The notes beneath the pieces were generated by a model. That model did not search any database and was not told where the DNA came from. It saw only the letters and a list, made by a program, of their open reading frames with translations. The position numbers and the translations under genes are program-made. From Panagrolaimus kolymaensis (taxonomy: Eukaryota > Nematoda > Chromadorea > Rhabditida > Panagrolaimidae): a stretch of DNA of 64,000 bases. Shown here in pieces: positions 11,408-22,200 of this stretch. Positions within the stretch are counted from its first letter, which is position 1; every line of letters starts with the position of its first letter. Location: assembly GCA_028622995.1 (NCBI GenBank), contig JAJQJQ010000049.1, positions 1,674,001 through 1,738,000 on the forward strand, read 5' to 3'.

Positions 11408-12162
11408 CCCCTTCTTTGTAGTTTTAGATGTATTCCCTTTTTTACTTTGTACAATATTTTTCATTGTTGATTATTGTCTTTTTTCTTTTGTATTGTACTG
11501 TTTTAACCCAATAAATTTGATGATTGTGTGATTTCTTTGTGTTTACTTTCGATTTTATCCTTAACTTCTTCATGTTGGACTTTATTTACAAACTGTTTTC
11601 CGCAAAAAGTGTTTGGCTTTTTCTATGAAATTTAAATGGATTTCTCTTCTTTTTTTCCATTCCTTGACTTGCATCTTTTCCATCGTTCGACTTCTAACTT
11701 TTTTCCTTTGTTTCAGTGACGTCACTTTTTTGGTTTTGCTTGCTTCTTCAACAAACTTTCCTGAATGTAAAAATGATAACTTCATCAAAGATGTCAACAA
11801 CAACAGCAACGCCTTTATCTCCTGGATTACATACAAACCATTGTAACTGCTAAACCTTCAACAGCGAATGTAAATTTATCTGAATCAATGAAAATACTCA
11901 ATCCTCTGAAAGCATGGATTCAATATCAACAGCAGTAGCAGCTCAAATCCGTTCACCCATTTCTGCTCATCTTCGATTCATCATTGCTTTAGCTGTTTTG
12001 ATTTCTCAAGGTTTTGCTCTTTTGGTTTGTCAAAGTTTTGCATCTCAAACATCCATGGCTCATTATTTTGGTGTTAGTTTAACTATCTTTGTTTCATTCT
12101 TTAGCTCCGAAGTCTTTTCATGTTGCTTCTTTTGCTTTACCTATTCATGTTATTTTTTTCAG
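11408..12162 (+). other. 3' UTR of upstream gene and unresolved 5' part of inhibitor-2 gene
   Basis: AATAAA at 11510-11515 marks the 3' end of the upstream gene. TTTGTTTCAG at about 11708-11717 could be a cis or trans-splice acceptor for the inhibitor-2 gene. Short open segments (from 11791, and 11914 onward) may be its first exons, but I could not settle their frame. Confidence 0.35.
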
Positions 12163-12954
12163 TGCATTCGAATTCATTTCTTTGTTTTAACTCGTCAAAA
12201 GCGTGCATTCTTTGATGAAGCAAATATTCTTGAAACTTATCAACCTCGTGCACGAACTCATGGACATCTTTTTGTTGTAAGTTTTCAGTTTGGCTAAATG
12301 TATGAAAAGTTTGAAAGATGATTTATGGCTTTGTTTCACCGTTTACTTGCTTCATAGTTGCTTGATTATTGTACATGTTTCTTTTCAGCCAGATCCACCA
12401 ACTCCTGGACCTGTTGTTAAAATATCTGATGATCCTTCTTTACCTCAACGTGCTCCACATGAAAAAGCTGCATTCAATGCAAATCGTGATGCAGTATGTT
12501 GTTTTGTTTATTAACCTTCTTTCAAATAACACATTTCACATTTTTTCAGCATTATGCAAACATGTTTGAGCATGCTTTAAGAATCGCAAAAGAAGCTGAA
12601 GAATCTGATCGTCAAGTACTTGAAGCACAAAAATATCGTATAGCTGCTGAAGAAGCTAGCAACAACAAAAAGAAGTTTGATGTTACACCTCCAACTCCAA
12701 CATCATCTGCATCTTTACAACTTGCCGTTCCTAAAGGTGGACCACTTTATGATAATATGCTTCCTGGTGATCTTCCATCAACAACATCTGATGCTTCAAC
12801 AACAATCGATGGTACAAGTGTAACTGGTTCAACTGCTGCATCAACTGCTTCAACGTCAAGTGTTACAACAACAACAACTCCTCAAAGTCAATCATCAAAT
12901 GTTGCATCAAAAAGTGGTCAAAAACGTGGAAAGAAGAACAAAACAAAGATGTAA
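12163..12954 (+). CDS. PPP1R2: Protein phosphatase inhibitor 2 homologue (5' exons unresolved)
   Basis: Three exons are clear and in phase: 12163-12276, 12389-12493 and 12550-12954. They encode FFDEANILETYQPRARTHGH followed by LFVPDPPTPGPVV, which is the inhibitor-2 core (compare the family pattern WDEMNIL-TYHP-DKDYG...EP-TPY). Then comes HYANMFEHALRIAKE, which corresponds to the second PP1-binding helix (family HYNEG...LAR). The tail is Ser/Thr-rich and ends in a basic GQKRGKKNKTKM. Inhibitor 2 binds and regulates protein phosphatase 1; the C. elegans homologue is SZY-2. The N-terminal exon(s), which should carry a KGILK-like motif, lie somewhere in 11717-12150. Candidate starts are ATG at 11773 or 11791 behind a TTTGTTTCAG acceptor, but I found no unambiguous splice path. 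AATAAA lies at 13043-13048. Confidence 0.75.
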
Positions 12955-13114
12955 AAAATATTGAAATCCTTTATTATGTATTTCTTTTTTGCATTGAATT
13001 TATTGTATGTATGTGTAACTAAATATTTCTTATTTAGGATTTAATAAAATTACATTAACTTTTACTTTATCTGCCTCTATTTATTGTACATTCGAAAGCC
13101 AGTCAAAAGCAACT

Positions 13115-13285
13115 AAAACACATTAGTTTATAAGTTTGTTGATTTCACCGATATTGTCAATACACTACTAAAGTTATTTAGCCACCAACTGCATCATTAT
13201 CATTTCCCATTCTTCGTTGAATTTTTCGAATAACAAATGGAATGCAAAACAACACAGCCATGCCCAAAAATATGCCAAAACAAAA
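13115..13285. repeat. Duplicated SLC19 tail + 3' UTR (copy 1)
   Basis: About 150-170 bases here match about 14865-15035 in the same orientation at roughly 85% by eye. The match covers the last coding bases of the SLC19-type gene, its stop region and part of its 3' UTR (shared ATCATTATCATTTCCCATTC). The homology ends inside the codons for the last membrane segment. The F-box-like gene lies between the two copies. Confidence 0.8.
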
Positions 13286-13351
13286 CAAAATCTCCGCAAA
13301 AGGGTTGAATTCTTTAACAATATTAAAACTCTTTTTATTATTATTAGACAT
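13178..13351 (-). CDS. 57-residue membrane ORF homologous to an SLC19 C-terminus
   Basis: An ATG-initiated 57-codon ORF reads on the minus strand from 13351 to TAA at 13178. Its C-terminal half, IFLGMAVLFCIPFVIRK followed by RRMGNDNDA-GG, is nearly identical to the last residues of the SLC19-type transporter ending at 14939. The similarity continues into the 3' UTR. The first 25 or so residues (MSNNNKKSFNIVKEF...) do not match the transporter. It has one clear membrane segment followed by a basic stretch. It may be a functional small membrane protein, a duplicated terminal exon with a captured start, or a relic. The ATG lies about 300 bases from the divergent F-box-like gene. Confidence 0.5.
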   Translation of the reverse strand: MSNNNKKSFNIVKEFNPFAEILFCFGIFLGMAVLFCIPFVIRKIQRRMGNDNDAVGG

Positions 13352-13640
13352 GGTTAACCTATTTTTCTTTAATCATGGATTGAACATCAAATAAGAAGGT
13401 TAGAGCAAACAATGTTGATAATTGTTTTGAATAATTCAAAATAGCGCTCATTTCTAACATTGTGTTTCCTTTTTTTGGCGGGATTCTTGTGAAAAGAAAG
13501 TCTCTTCCTCTCCTTTTTTATGTAAAGTCTTTTTCTTCAATTTCTGATTTCAAGTTTCATTATTTTCCACCGCTTTTGTTGTTGCTTGCTTTTACGGGCC
13601 ATTATTTATCTGTCTGTACTTATTTTTGATTAATCGTTTA

Positions 13641-13649
13641 TATTTTTAG
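13641..13649 (+). promoter_or_regulatory. Candidate trans-splice acceptor
   Basis: The sequence TATTTTTAG ends 9 bases before the ATG at 13659, with no upstream exon in frame and no need for a cis intron. A strong U-rich acceptor just before a start codon is typical of spliced-leader addition in nematodes. This is inferred from position only. Confidence 0.45.
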
Positions 13650-13658
13650 TTATTCAAC

Positions 13659-14239
13659 ATGAGCGACTCCAATAAGAACGTTGTCAAATCAGCTCAAAAG
13701 GAAATGGTATCAAATTCTGGTGATGAAGAAAAATGCTTTGATTTTCCTGCGCTTCCATATGTGTGTCAAAAGCGTTTAGCTGAAATCTTGGATCCGAAAA
13801 CTTTAAAGACTTTCTCCAGCATCAATACAACTACCAAGAATCTTTCAAAACGCTGTCACATTATTGAAAATGCTGAAATCAGAAATGAATCTCTTTCATT
13901 CTCATCTCACTGCATTAAACTTGATGATTTGAAGATGATTATGCCTCCTGGTTTGAAAGGGATGCAATTTTATGGTGGTATTGAATCTGATTGTTCATTG
14001 AAAGAATTTATGGACTTTATTAAATCTTTAACTCAACTTGATGATTTTGAGTAAGTTACTTTATTAAATTACTATACATATTATAAAATGCTAATTTCAG
14101 TTTTACTTTAATCCATGAATTCAGTTCATTATCTTTCAATATCGTTGATCTCGCTTCAGAAGGTGCTGAGCTTCTATCTCAAAAAGTTATTACCAACTTT
14201 GAAGCTCATGATAATTTCACATTTTTTGACAAAATTTGA
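13659..14239 (+). CDS. F-box-like protein, nematode type
   Basis: Two exons, 13659-14050 and 14101-14239, join in frame into 176 residues. Residues about 28-60 (FPALPYVCQKRLAEILDPKT, then LKTFSSINTTTKNL) fit a divergent nematode F-box: a short proline-tyrosine motif, a helix ending RLAEIL, then a TFSSIN-TTK segment. The rest is typical of the variable C-terminal part of these proteins, and no other domain is seen. F-box proteins recruit substrates to SCF ubiquitin ligases; a role here is only by family analogy. The gene is inserted between two homologous copies of an SLC19 3' end. AATAAA at 14293-14298 is a likely poly(A) signal. Confidence 0.65.
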
Positions 14240-14938
14240 TGAATCCTTGTAATTTTCTGTTGCTTTGTTTACTTTTTTTGTGAATTTGTTTCAATAAATT
14301 TGTCTTTGTTTTGTTGTAATTTTTTTTGCGAACTCATCTGCCTTGTTTGGATTTACTTTGTCTCTTTTTCCCCGGTTATTGGATCTTCAACTTAATAATT
14401 GTTCTGCGGTTTCTCAGCTTTCCTTTTATTTTGGATTACTTTGCATTTTGATAATTCTAAAACTTCATTTTTTATCGATATTTAAGGCTAATATTTGCGA
14501 TTAACAAAGTATTGCTAAAGTAAGTAAACAATAAAGAGAAAGCTTGGATGCTAAAAGATGCGTATGTATGTACCTTAGAATGGATGTTATTATATCCATG
14601 TGCTATAGCAACAAATATGAAAAAAGGTTCAAAGAATTCAACAAAGAAAATGTGCAGCATTAAAAGGACTCCATTTTTGTAAATTGCTTTATTCGCTTCG
14701 CATAAAGAAGAGTATGTGTTCGTGAAAAATTATTATTGCTTTAGTGTTTTAGACTTTTTTATACAAGGTTCAAAAATGATAAAAACTAATTTTTTGTAGT
14801 TGTAAAAAAACGTCATAAAAAGCAACAAAGATCTCACATTCACTCGAAATTCAGCTAAAAGGAACTACTAAAAAAGCTCATAAGTTTATAAGTTTATTAA
14901 TCTCGTCAATATTATGAACAATACACTATTAAAGTTAT
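14240..14938. other. Convergent intergenic region
   Basis: This contains the 3' UTR of the F-box-like gene (AATAAA at 14293-14298). From about 14865 it contains the 3' UTR of the minus-strand SLC19-type gene, which is the segment duplicated at 13115-13285. Nothing else is recognised. Confidence 0.6.
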
Positions 14939-16219
14939 TCAGCCACCGATTGCATCATTATCATTTCCCATTCTTCGATGAAATTTTCGAATAACAAATG
15001 GAATACAAAACAATACAGCCATACCCAAAAAATAACCCGAATAAACTTGAAATTGTTTTTGAATATCCAATGCAAAACCATGTTTATCAGCAACTAAGAA
15101 AGTTAAAATGGATTGAAAAATTAATGCAATAAAAGTATTGAAACCAAAAATAAAGCTATAACTTGTTGAATTTAATTGGGATGCGATAATGTTACTGAAA
15201 AAAAGGGTGAAATGAAAGAAAAGAAGCGACGAAACAAAGAAATTAAAAAGCAGCCGATGTTTAGCTTGCTCACATTTTTTTTTGAAGCTTTCTAAAACTT
15301 TGAAATTCAAAAATATTCTTTACCTCCCTGCAGCTATAAGCAAATGATAAATGCAATCCGTGAATAAATATAATCCATAAAGAATGAAAATATTATTAAT
15401 TATTGACATTCCAATCAATGAACCACTAATTGCAAGGGATGAAATAAAAAATATGAATTCTCCATGCATTTTCCAATCAAATTTTATGTATTGCAAATAA
15501 AAAGTTATTATGGCCCCTAAAAAAAATCAATTCTTGACATGGTAATCGATAAATCTTGGTTTTTTGCTTTGTCAAATCCAAAATTAAAAAGGCGACAATG
15601 ACGATTACCAAATTGAATAAATTTTGGTTGGGTTATTACCTAATAAAGTATTAATGCATTCAACCATTCCATTTCCAACAAATTGCCCTTCTGTTTGTAA
15701 TCTCGCCCATAAAGTTTGAACATAATTTGCTATCTAAAACAAAAAAAATGTATCGGCTTTTATCTTTAATAATTTCACAAAAACCCGATGCTTGGTAAAC
15801 TACTAACCTGAAATGTTCCACATGATCCTAAAGCCCACCAAAGAGACCAAATTAAAACGATTCGATTTTCTTTAAATATCATTAATTTTAATTTAATATC
15901 TTTAAAAAATGAAAGTTTTTGTTGTTGTTTATTTTCTCCAGTGGCAGAAGAAGAAATTATTTCTCGAGGATTATTATTTTTTTGTTGCATTTCTTGAATT
16001 TCCACTACTTCACCTTGAAGTCGTGGCTTTGCAATGGGTGGAAGAAATAACGAAATAAAAAATACACTTGAAACTGCTCCCAAAGTTATCTGTAATTCCA
16101 AAAACTTTAGTTTCGATTTTTTCGAAAAATGCAATTACCTGAATCAATAATAAATATGAACCAAAATTAGTGGAAACAAAAATTTGTGCTAATGAATAAG
16201 CAAAAAATTTTCCTATCAT
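14939..16219 (-). CDS. SLC19 (reduced folate/thiamine) transporter, N-terminally truncated
   Basis: Exons 16219-16139, 16089-15808, 15733-15640, 15516-15324 and 15194-14939 join in frame (301 residues). The sequence follows the second part of the SLC19 family. AYSLAQIFVSTNFGSYLLL is a membrane segment before the central loop. LIWSLWWALGSCGTFQIANY is followed by VQTLWARL. GFNTFIALIFQSILTF is followed by LVADKHGFALD. The final membrane segment is YFLGMAVLFCIPFVIRK. SLC19 proteins normally have 12 membrane segments and over 400 residues; the first four or five are missing. The codons just before the ATG at 16219 (reading NTRAAK) also look like family sequence, so an upstream exon once existed, but the 22 kb beyond shows no matching exon. 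This is either a truncated relic or a gene with a distant 5' exon. The last exon is partly duplicated at 13115-13285. Confidence 0.8.
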
Positions 16220-19200
16220 TTTTGCTGCTCTTGTATTTAATAAATTTTATAGATAAAAAATATATTAGTAATTTGACATTTTCCATTTAATTTTATGACA
16301 ACAAAATAAAAAATAAGAAAGAAAAAAACAGTTGTTGTTGGTTTGTTTTAAGATTTATAAATACAAAAAAATAAGATTGTAAAATCCAAATGACCATAAC
16401 CTTTGATTGCTACAGCTCTAGATGTTTTTTATTTTAAGAAAAAAATACTCTCAACAAAACACACAGAAAAAAAATTATATTAGGTACTTATTTTTTTCTT
16501 TTGTATTTTTTCAGTTATTTTTTTTCTCTTTCCATTGTATTTGAAATAAATGAACAAACATAAAAAAGAAAAAAACAATACAAATAAAAAATTAAAAAGA
16601 AATAAGCCAAATTTATTTGTTTGTGTTTTTTTTTTTGAGGCACGCATCTTTACAAAAATTAAGGTATGAGTTTTAATTTGCCAGCGCAAGTTTTTTTTAT
16701 TTGGTTAAAGCTGGGATACGTTTTTTTTTCTTTCTCTATGAATTTATAAATGTCCCCTATGTTGCTGCTTGCTTAAAATCCACCCCGTTTAAAAAGGTTT
16801 TTTTTTATTATAAATATTTTTGATGCTTGAAAAGATTCTTTTTTTGACGCATTTGCCTTTTTTGGATTTCATGGTAATGATTTTTATTTATGGTTCAAAT
16901 GTTTTTTTTTTCTTGGCTTTTTTTAGGTGCATAGTGTTCTTAGATTATTGAAGTTTGTTTTTTAAATTTATTTTTAATGCTTTGGATAGTTGGACTCTTA
17001 TAAATCTAAATTATGTTAAAATTAATTTTTAAAAATGAGTAAGGAAATGAAAATGAGTAAGATAATTAGTCGTTTCTTGGAATTAGTGTTAAAGGCGGAA
17101 TTAAAAATTTTTAGAGCACTTTTTTGAACTAACTTTAAAAAAAGTTATATAAAATTCAAAAGCTTCAGGGTTATTTATTAGTTTTTTAACAATTGAAACA
17201 CCTTTAAGGTAGCGAAGATTATTGTAAAACTGATTTAATAATGGAAAGTTTTTAGGTTTTGGGATTTTTTTTTGTTTTACATTCGAGAGTCGCTCTTTTT
17301 TTGAAACAAATTTACGAACCTTTATTTTTTTCGAATTTTTTTTTAAACAATTGAGTTTAGTAATATTTTTATTATGCATAAATTACAGAATGATAATCCT
17401 CAAAGCTGGGTTAAAATTAATTTAATAAAATATATTTTTTGGTTTTTTGACCCGATCTTTGTCATTTTCCATTTTTTAATGTTAGCCATCTGTTTCAACT
17501 TTGCCCCGCATTTTTCTCTCCCTCTCTTTTATCTCCTCTTTATTTTTCTATTGTTAAACAAAAAAAGCTTTCACATGATTCCTCCCATGTTTTTTTTTGT
17601 TCTCCATCAAATCCATTCATTTTTTGTTTGTTTTTTGTTTTGTTAAAATAATAATCTCTTCATTAACAATTCTTTTTACAATTTTTTTAAACAACGTTTT
17701 TTTAAATACATAATTTAAACTCTTTTCTTTTTTTCCAGTTACCACGTGTGTATTTATTTTAAAAAAAAAAGATCCACCCCTCAAAAAACTATCATTTTTT
17801 GCTGCCTATTTTTTCGTTTTATTTTGTTTTTTTCATTTCATCCTCCACTCTTCTTTTTTTTTTTACTTTTCCATTCCCGTTATCGTAATTATTTTTTTTG
17901 GTTCATTTAAAATAAGCAAAATAGAAAAAAAGAAAAAAGTTGTTTTTCACAAAATAAAAAAAGGAACTCCTTTTTTTTATTTATTTCTGAGGTGCTGGAG
18001 TTGTTGTTTTTGTGTGTGCTGACATTATAACACACGCATTGAAACAAACAACACACATGAACTTCAAAAAAGACATAAACATACATAATTTTTTTTATTT
18101 CTCTACTTTTTTTACATACATTACATGCTTTTTTTCTTTCGAGAAAGCAAAATAAAAAAAGAAAAAATAAATGTTGTTTTTGTCATTTTTTTACGGGACA
18201 GCTAACATTGACTAAAATAAAAATAGTTTGAAGCTAGGTTCATGTTTTTTTTATTTTGATAAAAAAAAGTTTCAAAAAAAAGTTTACATAAAAATTATCA
18301 ATAAAAAATTAAAAAATGCGTGCGTTAGAGCAAACTAAAAATAGTGTTTAAAAACAATGGAATAAGGTATATTTTTTTTTCTTCAAAAAAGAAGAAGAAA
18401 AGAATCCAAAAATTCTGAATTATTTTTCGAAGAAGGAAATATGATTGTCAAAGTAAAGTTAATTTTAAAATGAAAATAAAAATTTTTTCTATCGAAATTT
18501 TGACAAAAGTTTAATACTTTTCTTGGAAATAGGCTCTAAGCATTTTTTTCGAATATTTGATAAGAATTTTTTTTATAGTCCTTTGTTTTCATTGTTTTTT
18601 GTTTTGTCATGCCAAAGCCTCACACTTGTTTTTTATAATCTTTTTTTTTTCAATTTTTTATGGCTTCTTTTATTTTTTATTACCGTACCTTTTTTAAAGC
18701 TTTTTTCTTCTTCTTTCAATTTCAAATAATTTTATAGTCTTTTTCTTTCTATAATCTTTTTCTAATCTTTTTTTATTACAAAAAATTGGAAAAAACTTAC
18801 TCAAAAAAAAACCATCCGTATTAAACCTGCTATTTTTTTTTGTGTTTTACCTTTTCCAAGGTTTTTTATATTCGACGACAAAAACAAGAACAGCTTTTCT
18901 TTATATGAGTGCGCATTAAAAAAAAATATTACGCATACCTCTTCTTTATATTTTTTGTTGGTTGGCGCTTATTTTTTTTCTTCTTTTTTTTATTTTTTCA
19001 ATAACAACAACCCCATCATCAAAGCCAAGGCAAAAAAAAAATGAAGGGGCAAAAAAATAAAAGAACCTTCAACAACAAAGTTGTTTTGATAAAAAAATAA
19101 CACAAAGTACGATCACTCTTTTTTTTTTAAATTTTATTTTTCTCATTCTTTTTCCCTCCCATAAAAAAATTAAGTTTGTCCGCAAAAAAAAAAAACGTGT

Positions 19201-22200
19201 GTGTGTATCTTTTTTTCTTGTTATTTTTAAATAAAAATAAAAATGACAATCGACGACGACATTGAAAAGAGATAGAAGGAAAAAAAGTTGTTTACGCTTA
19301 AAAAAATATTTGCGCATAAAATACAAAAAATTTCTATGTATTTTTAAGCTGCTGTTTTCGTTCCTTCGTTTTTGGCTCTCATTTTTTTAGAAAAAAAAAG
19401 AAAAAATTTACTTTTCATTATAGAATTTTTTTGTTTGTCCATTTAAGAAATAGAGAAACAAGATGACAAACCTGTAGCACCAGCAAACAAGCAAGCAGCT
19501 AGAAAATATTAAACCAAAAACAATTTTTTTTGTTATAGAAAAAATGAAAGAAAAGGAGAGGGAATAATAAAAAAAAATTAATTGTATGGTGATTAATTTT
19601 TTTCATTGCGTGTGTGTGAGCAAGCATTATTGTACATAGTAATAAAAAAAATATTAGTTCCTGGTTCATAAAACAAAATATAGAGCAAGCAAATAAGTGC
19701 AACAAAGGTTTCAAAGTTAAATAAATGGATTTGAAATTTTTAAAAACTCCAGAATAATGCTAATGCATTTATTTTTTTGCTTGCGATGTGGCTGGCTTTG
19801 ATTCCTAAAACAAAAAAAATTTTGCCACGATAACGGCGCAGATTTCTATTAAAATTATCCTGCTAATAAATTTTTTAAGTAACTTTTATCACAATTATTT
19901 TAATTTACTAAAGACTTTAAAACAAATTTTGAGGCTTCTTCAAACTTTGACACCTATGTTTTTTTGTTGTTTACCCATCATCAATATATTTTTTTTTTAT
20001 TCCACGTAATTCTAGTTTTATCATATTCCCATAAAATAATTTTATGTATGTATTTTTATTTTCCCCGTTAACCTTTAAATTATTTTTTATTTTTGTATGA
20101 TCTGTGCTCGATCTCCTTTGAATGAGCCCATTAGAAAAAAGAGGAAAGAAAAATGATTGATAAACATGAACTTCTGATCTTGGCAAAAATAGGGAAATGG
20201 TAGATAAAGACTGACTGCAGCCAAAGAAAAACAAAGTTTTTTTATGCAATAAATTTTTTAGGCGAAGTCTTTTTAAAAAATAAATTTATAAAAAATATAA
20301 ATCGAGAAAGAGAGAATCAAGATGCCGTTTTAGATTTTTATTTGGAAGGATTAATTAATAAGTATATGTTTTTTTTTGCAATAAAAATTATTCAGTTATG
20401 CTACTTTATTACTAGTATCCAGTACGGTAAAAATAATTTAAAACAACAACAGCAGCTGCAGCTGAATAGAATTTTTTAAAACTGTAAATATTAAATTTGT
20501 TTTGAACCTTTTTTTCTTGTTTTGAAAGTATTTTTTGTTGGAGGTCTTTCCTAGAAATAATTTATTTACAACTATAAAATTTATTGGAGTAATTAAAAAC
20601 TTAGGCATTTTGTAAATTATAAAAAACATTTGGGGATGATGGTTTTGAAAAGAAAATTTAATAAATCAATTTGTTTTAACTAAATTTTTCGATTCGAAAC
20701 CATTTTCGCTTGATATATGTTTTTTTTGGTCAAATAATTTCTGGAATCTTACATAACTATTTCTTTTTAAGTTTTGTGCTACAGTTATTAACTTCATTTT
20801 TATTCTTCATGCTAGTAAATATGTGTTTTTAAAGTTTTTTTTCTTCAAAATAACATCAAAACATAAAATTTTGTTTACAATTTTTTTTTTCATATCTCTT
20901 GAGAAAAATCTGTGTTTTCTATCTCTCTTCTCTCTCTTTCAGCTCTGTTTTTCTTCTTTTTCTTTAAACACTTTAAATCCAGCAACCCCTCCTTTTTAGA
21001 AAAAAAAGGAATTCGTTGTTTTTCTTCTTTTTTTAAATTTTATTTTTGGTTCATGTGTGTTTGCATGGGCAGCAGCATACTCATGGAACATCCCTCCATC
21101 TCCCTTGAGGGCCCAGAGGGTCGACCACTACTCCTATTTTTCATCTTTTTTGGACATAGAAATAGGAATCCTCAAAATATATAAATATTTTTCTCTTATT
21201 CTATTTTTTTGTTGACAGAAAACACACTGAAACTCAGAGAAAAAAAAGTAGTGGGGTTTTCTGTTTTTTTTTTTTGCAATAGCCGGAAGAAATGACGAAA
21301 CAGACCGATAGAAGAAAAAGTTGTTTTTCTTGAAGAAAAAAATTATAAAAGTTTTTTATTTAAAGCTTTTTAATAATAAAAAAGTAAAACAGAAGAAAAC
21401 AGCTGCTTGCTGCTTTGCTGTTTTTGCTCCGAAAATGGGTGCCACCGAGTCAGAATGTTAAAAACTAAAAAGTATGAAAGTATGTAACTATGAAAAAAAT
21501 GGGAGGTCTTTCACTCACTCATCGACAGCTGAACTTCGAATTAGTGAGAAGTTTACGGTGGAATAAGAAACTAAAAAAGTAGGAAAACAAAAAACAAAAT
21601 AGCGAACATGCATAATAAAAACGAAGAAAAGAAAAAAGTATGTATGTATGCGTTCCAAGAAAAAATAAAATAAAGAGACTGTTTTTAGAAATGCCATGTT
21701 AGGAAAATTATTTGAAATCTATGAAAAAACTTCTGAAACAAATGTTTGTGGTGCGATTTCGCGTCAATTTTTTGGGTTTGTAATTTATAAAATTTTTTTA
21801 CAAAAATTAATATTTCCATTCAAATTTGTTATCGGAAAAAATATTTAAATTTTGGAATTATATTTTTTGACCGCTTAAAAAAGTTTATTATAATTAGTGA
21901 TTTTCAAGTTGCTAATTTTAAACATGGTATTGCAAAATTCCTTGTTTTTTATGAAGCTCTTTTTCCGATTAAAGTTCAAGTTCAAAAACTTAATTTATTA
22001 TTTTTTCCCCAAATTTTCTTCTTTACTTTTTTCTTCTGTAAAATCAATTAATATTTTACCTTTTATTTTTGCTTTTCATAATCCTGTTTTTTCAGTTGAG
22101 AAAAAAAACTATGTATGCTTAAAGCAAATATTTATGTACTTCTCTTTAGGCGCAAAATCAAATATAAATACATATCTATTTTTTTCACCTTTTTCCATTC

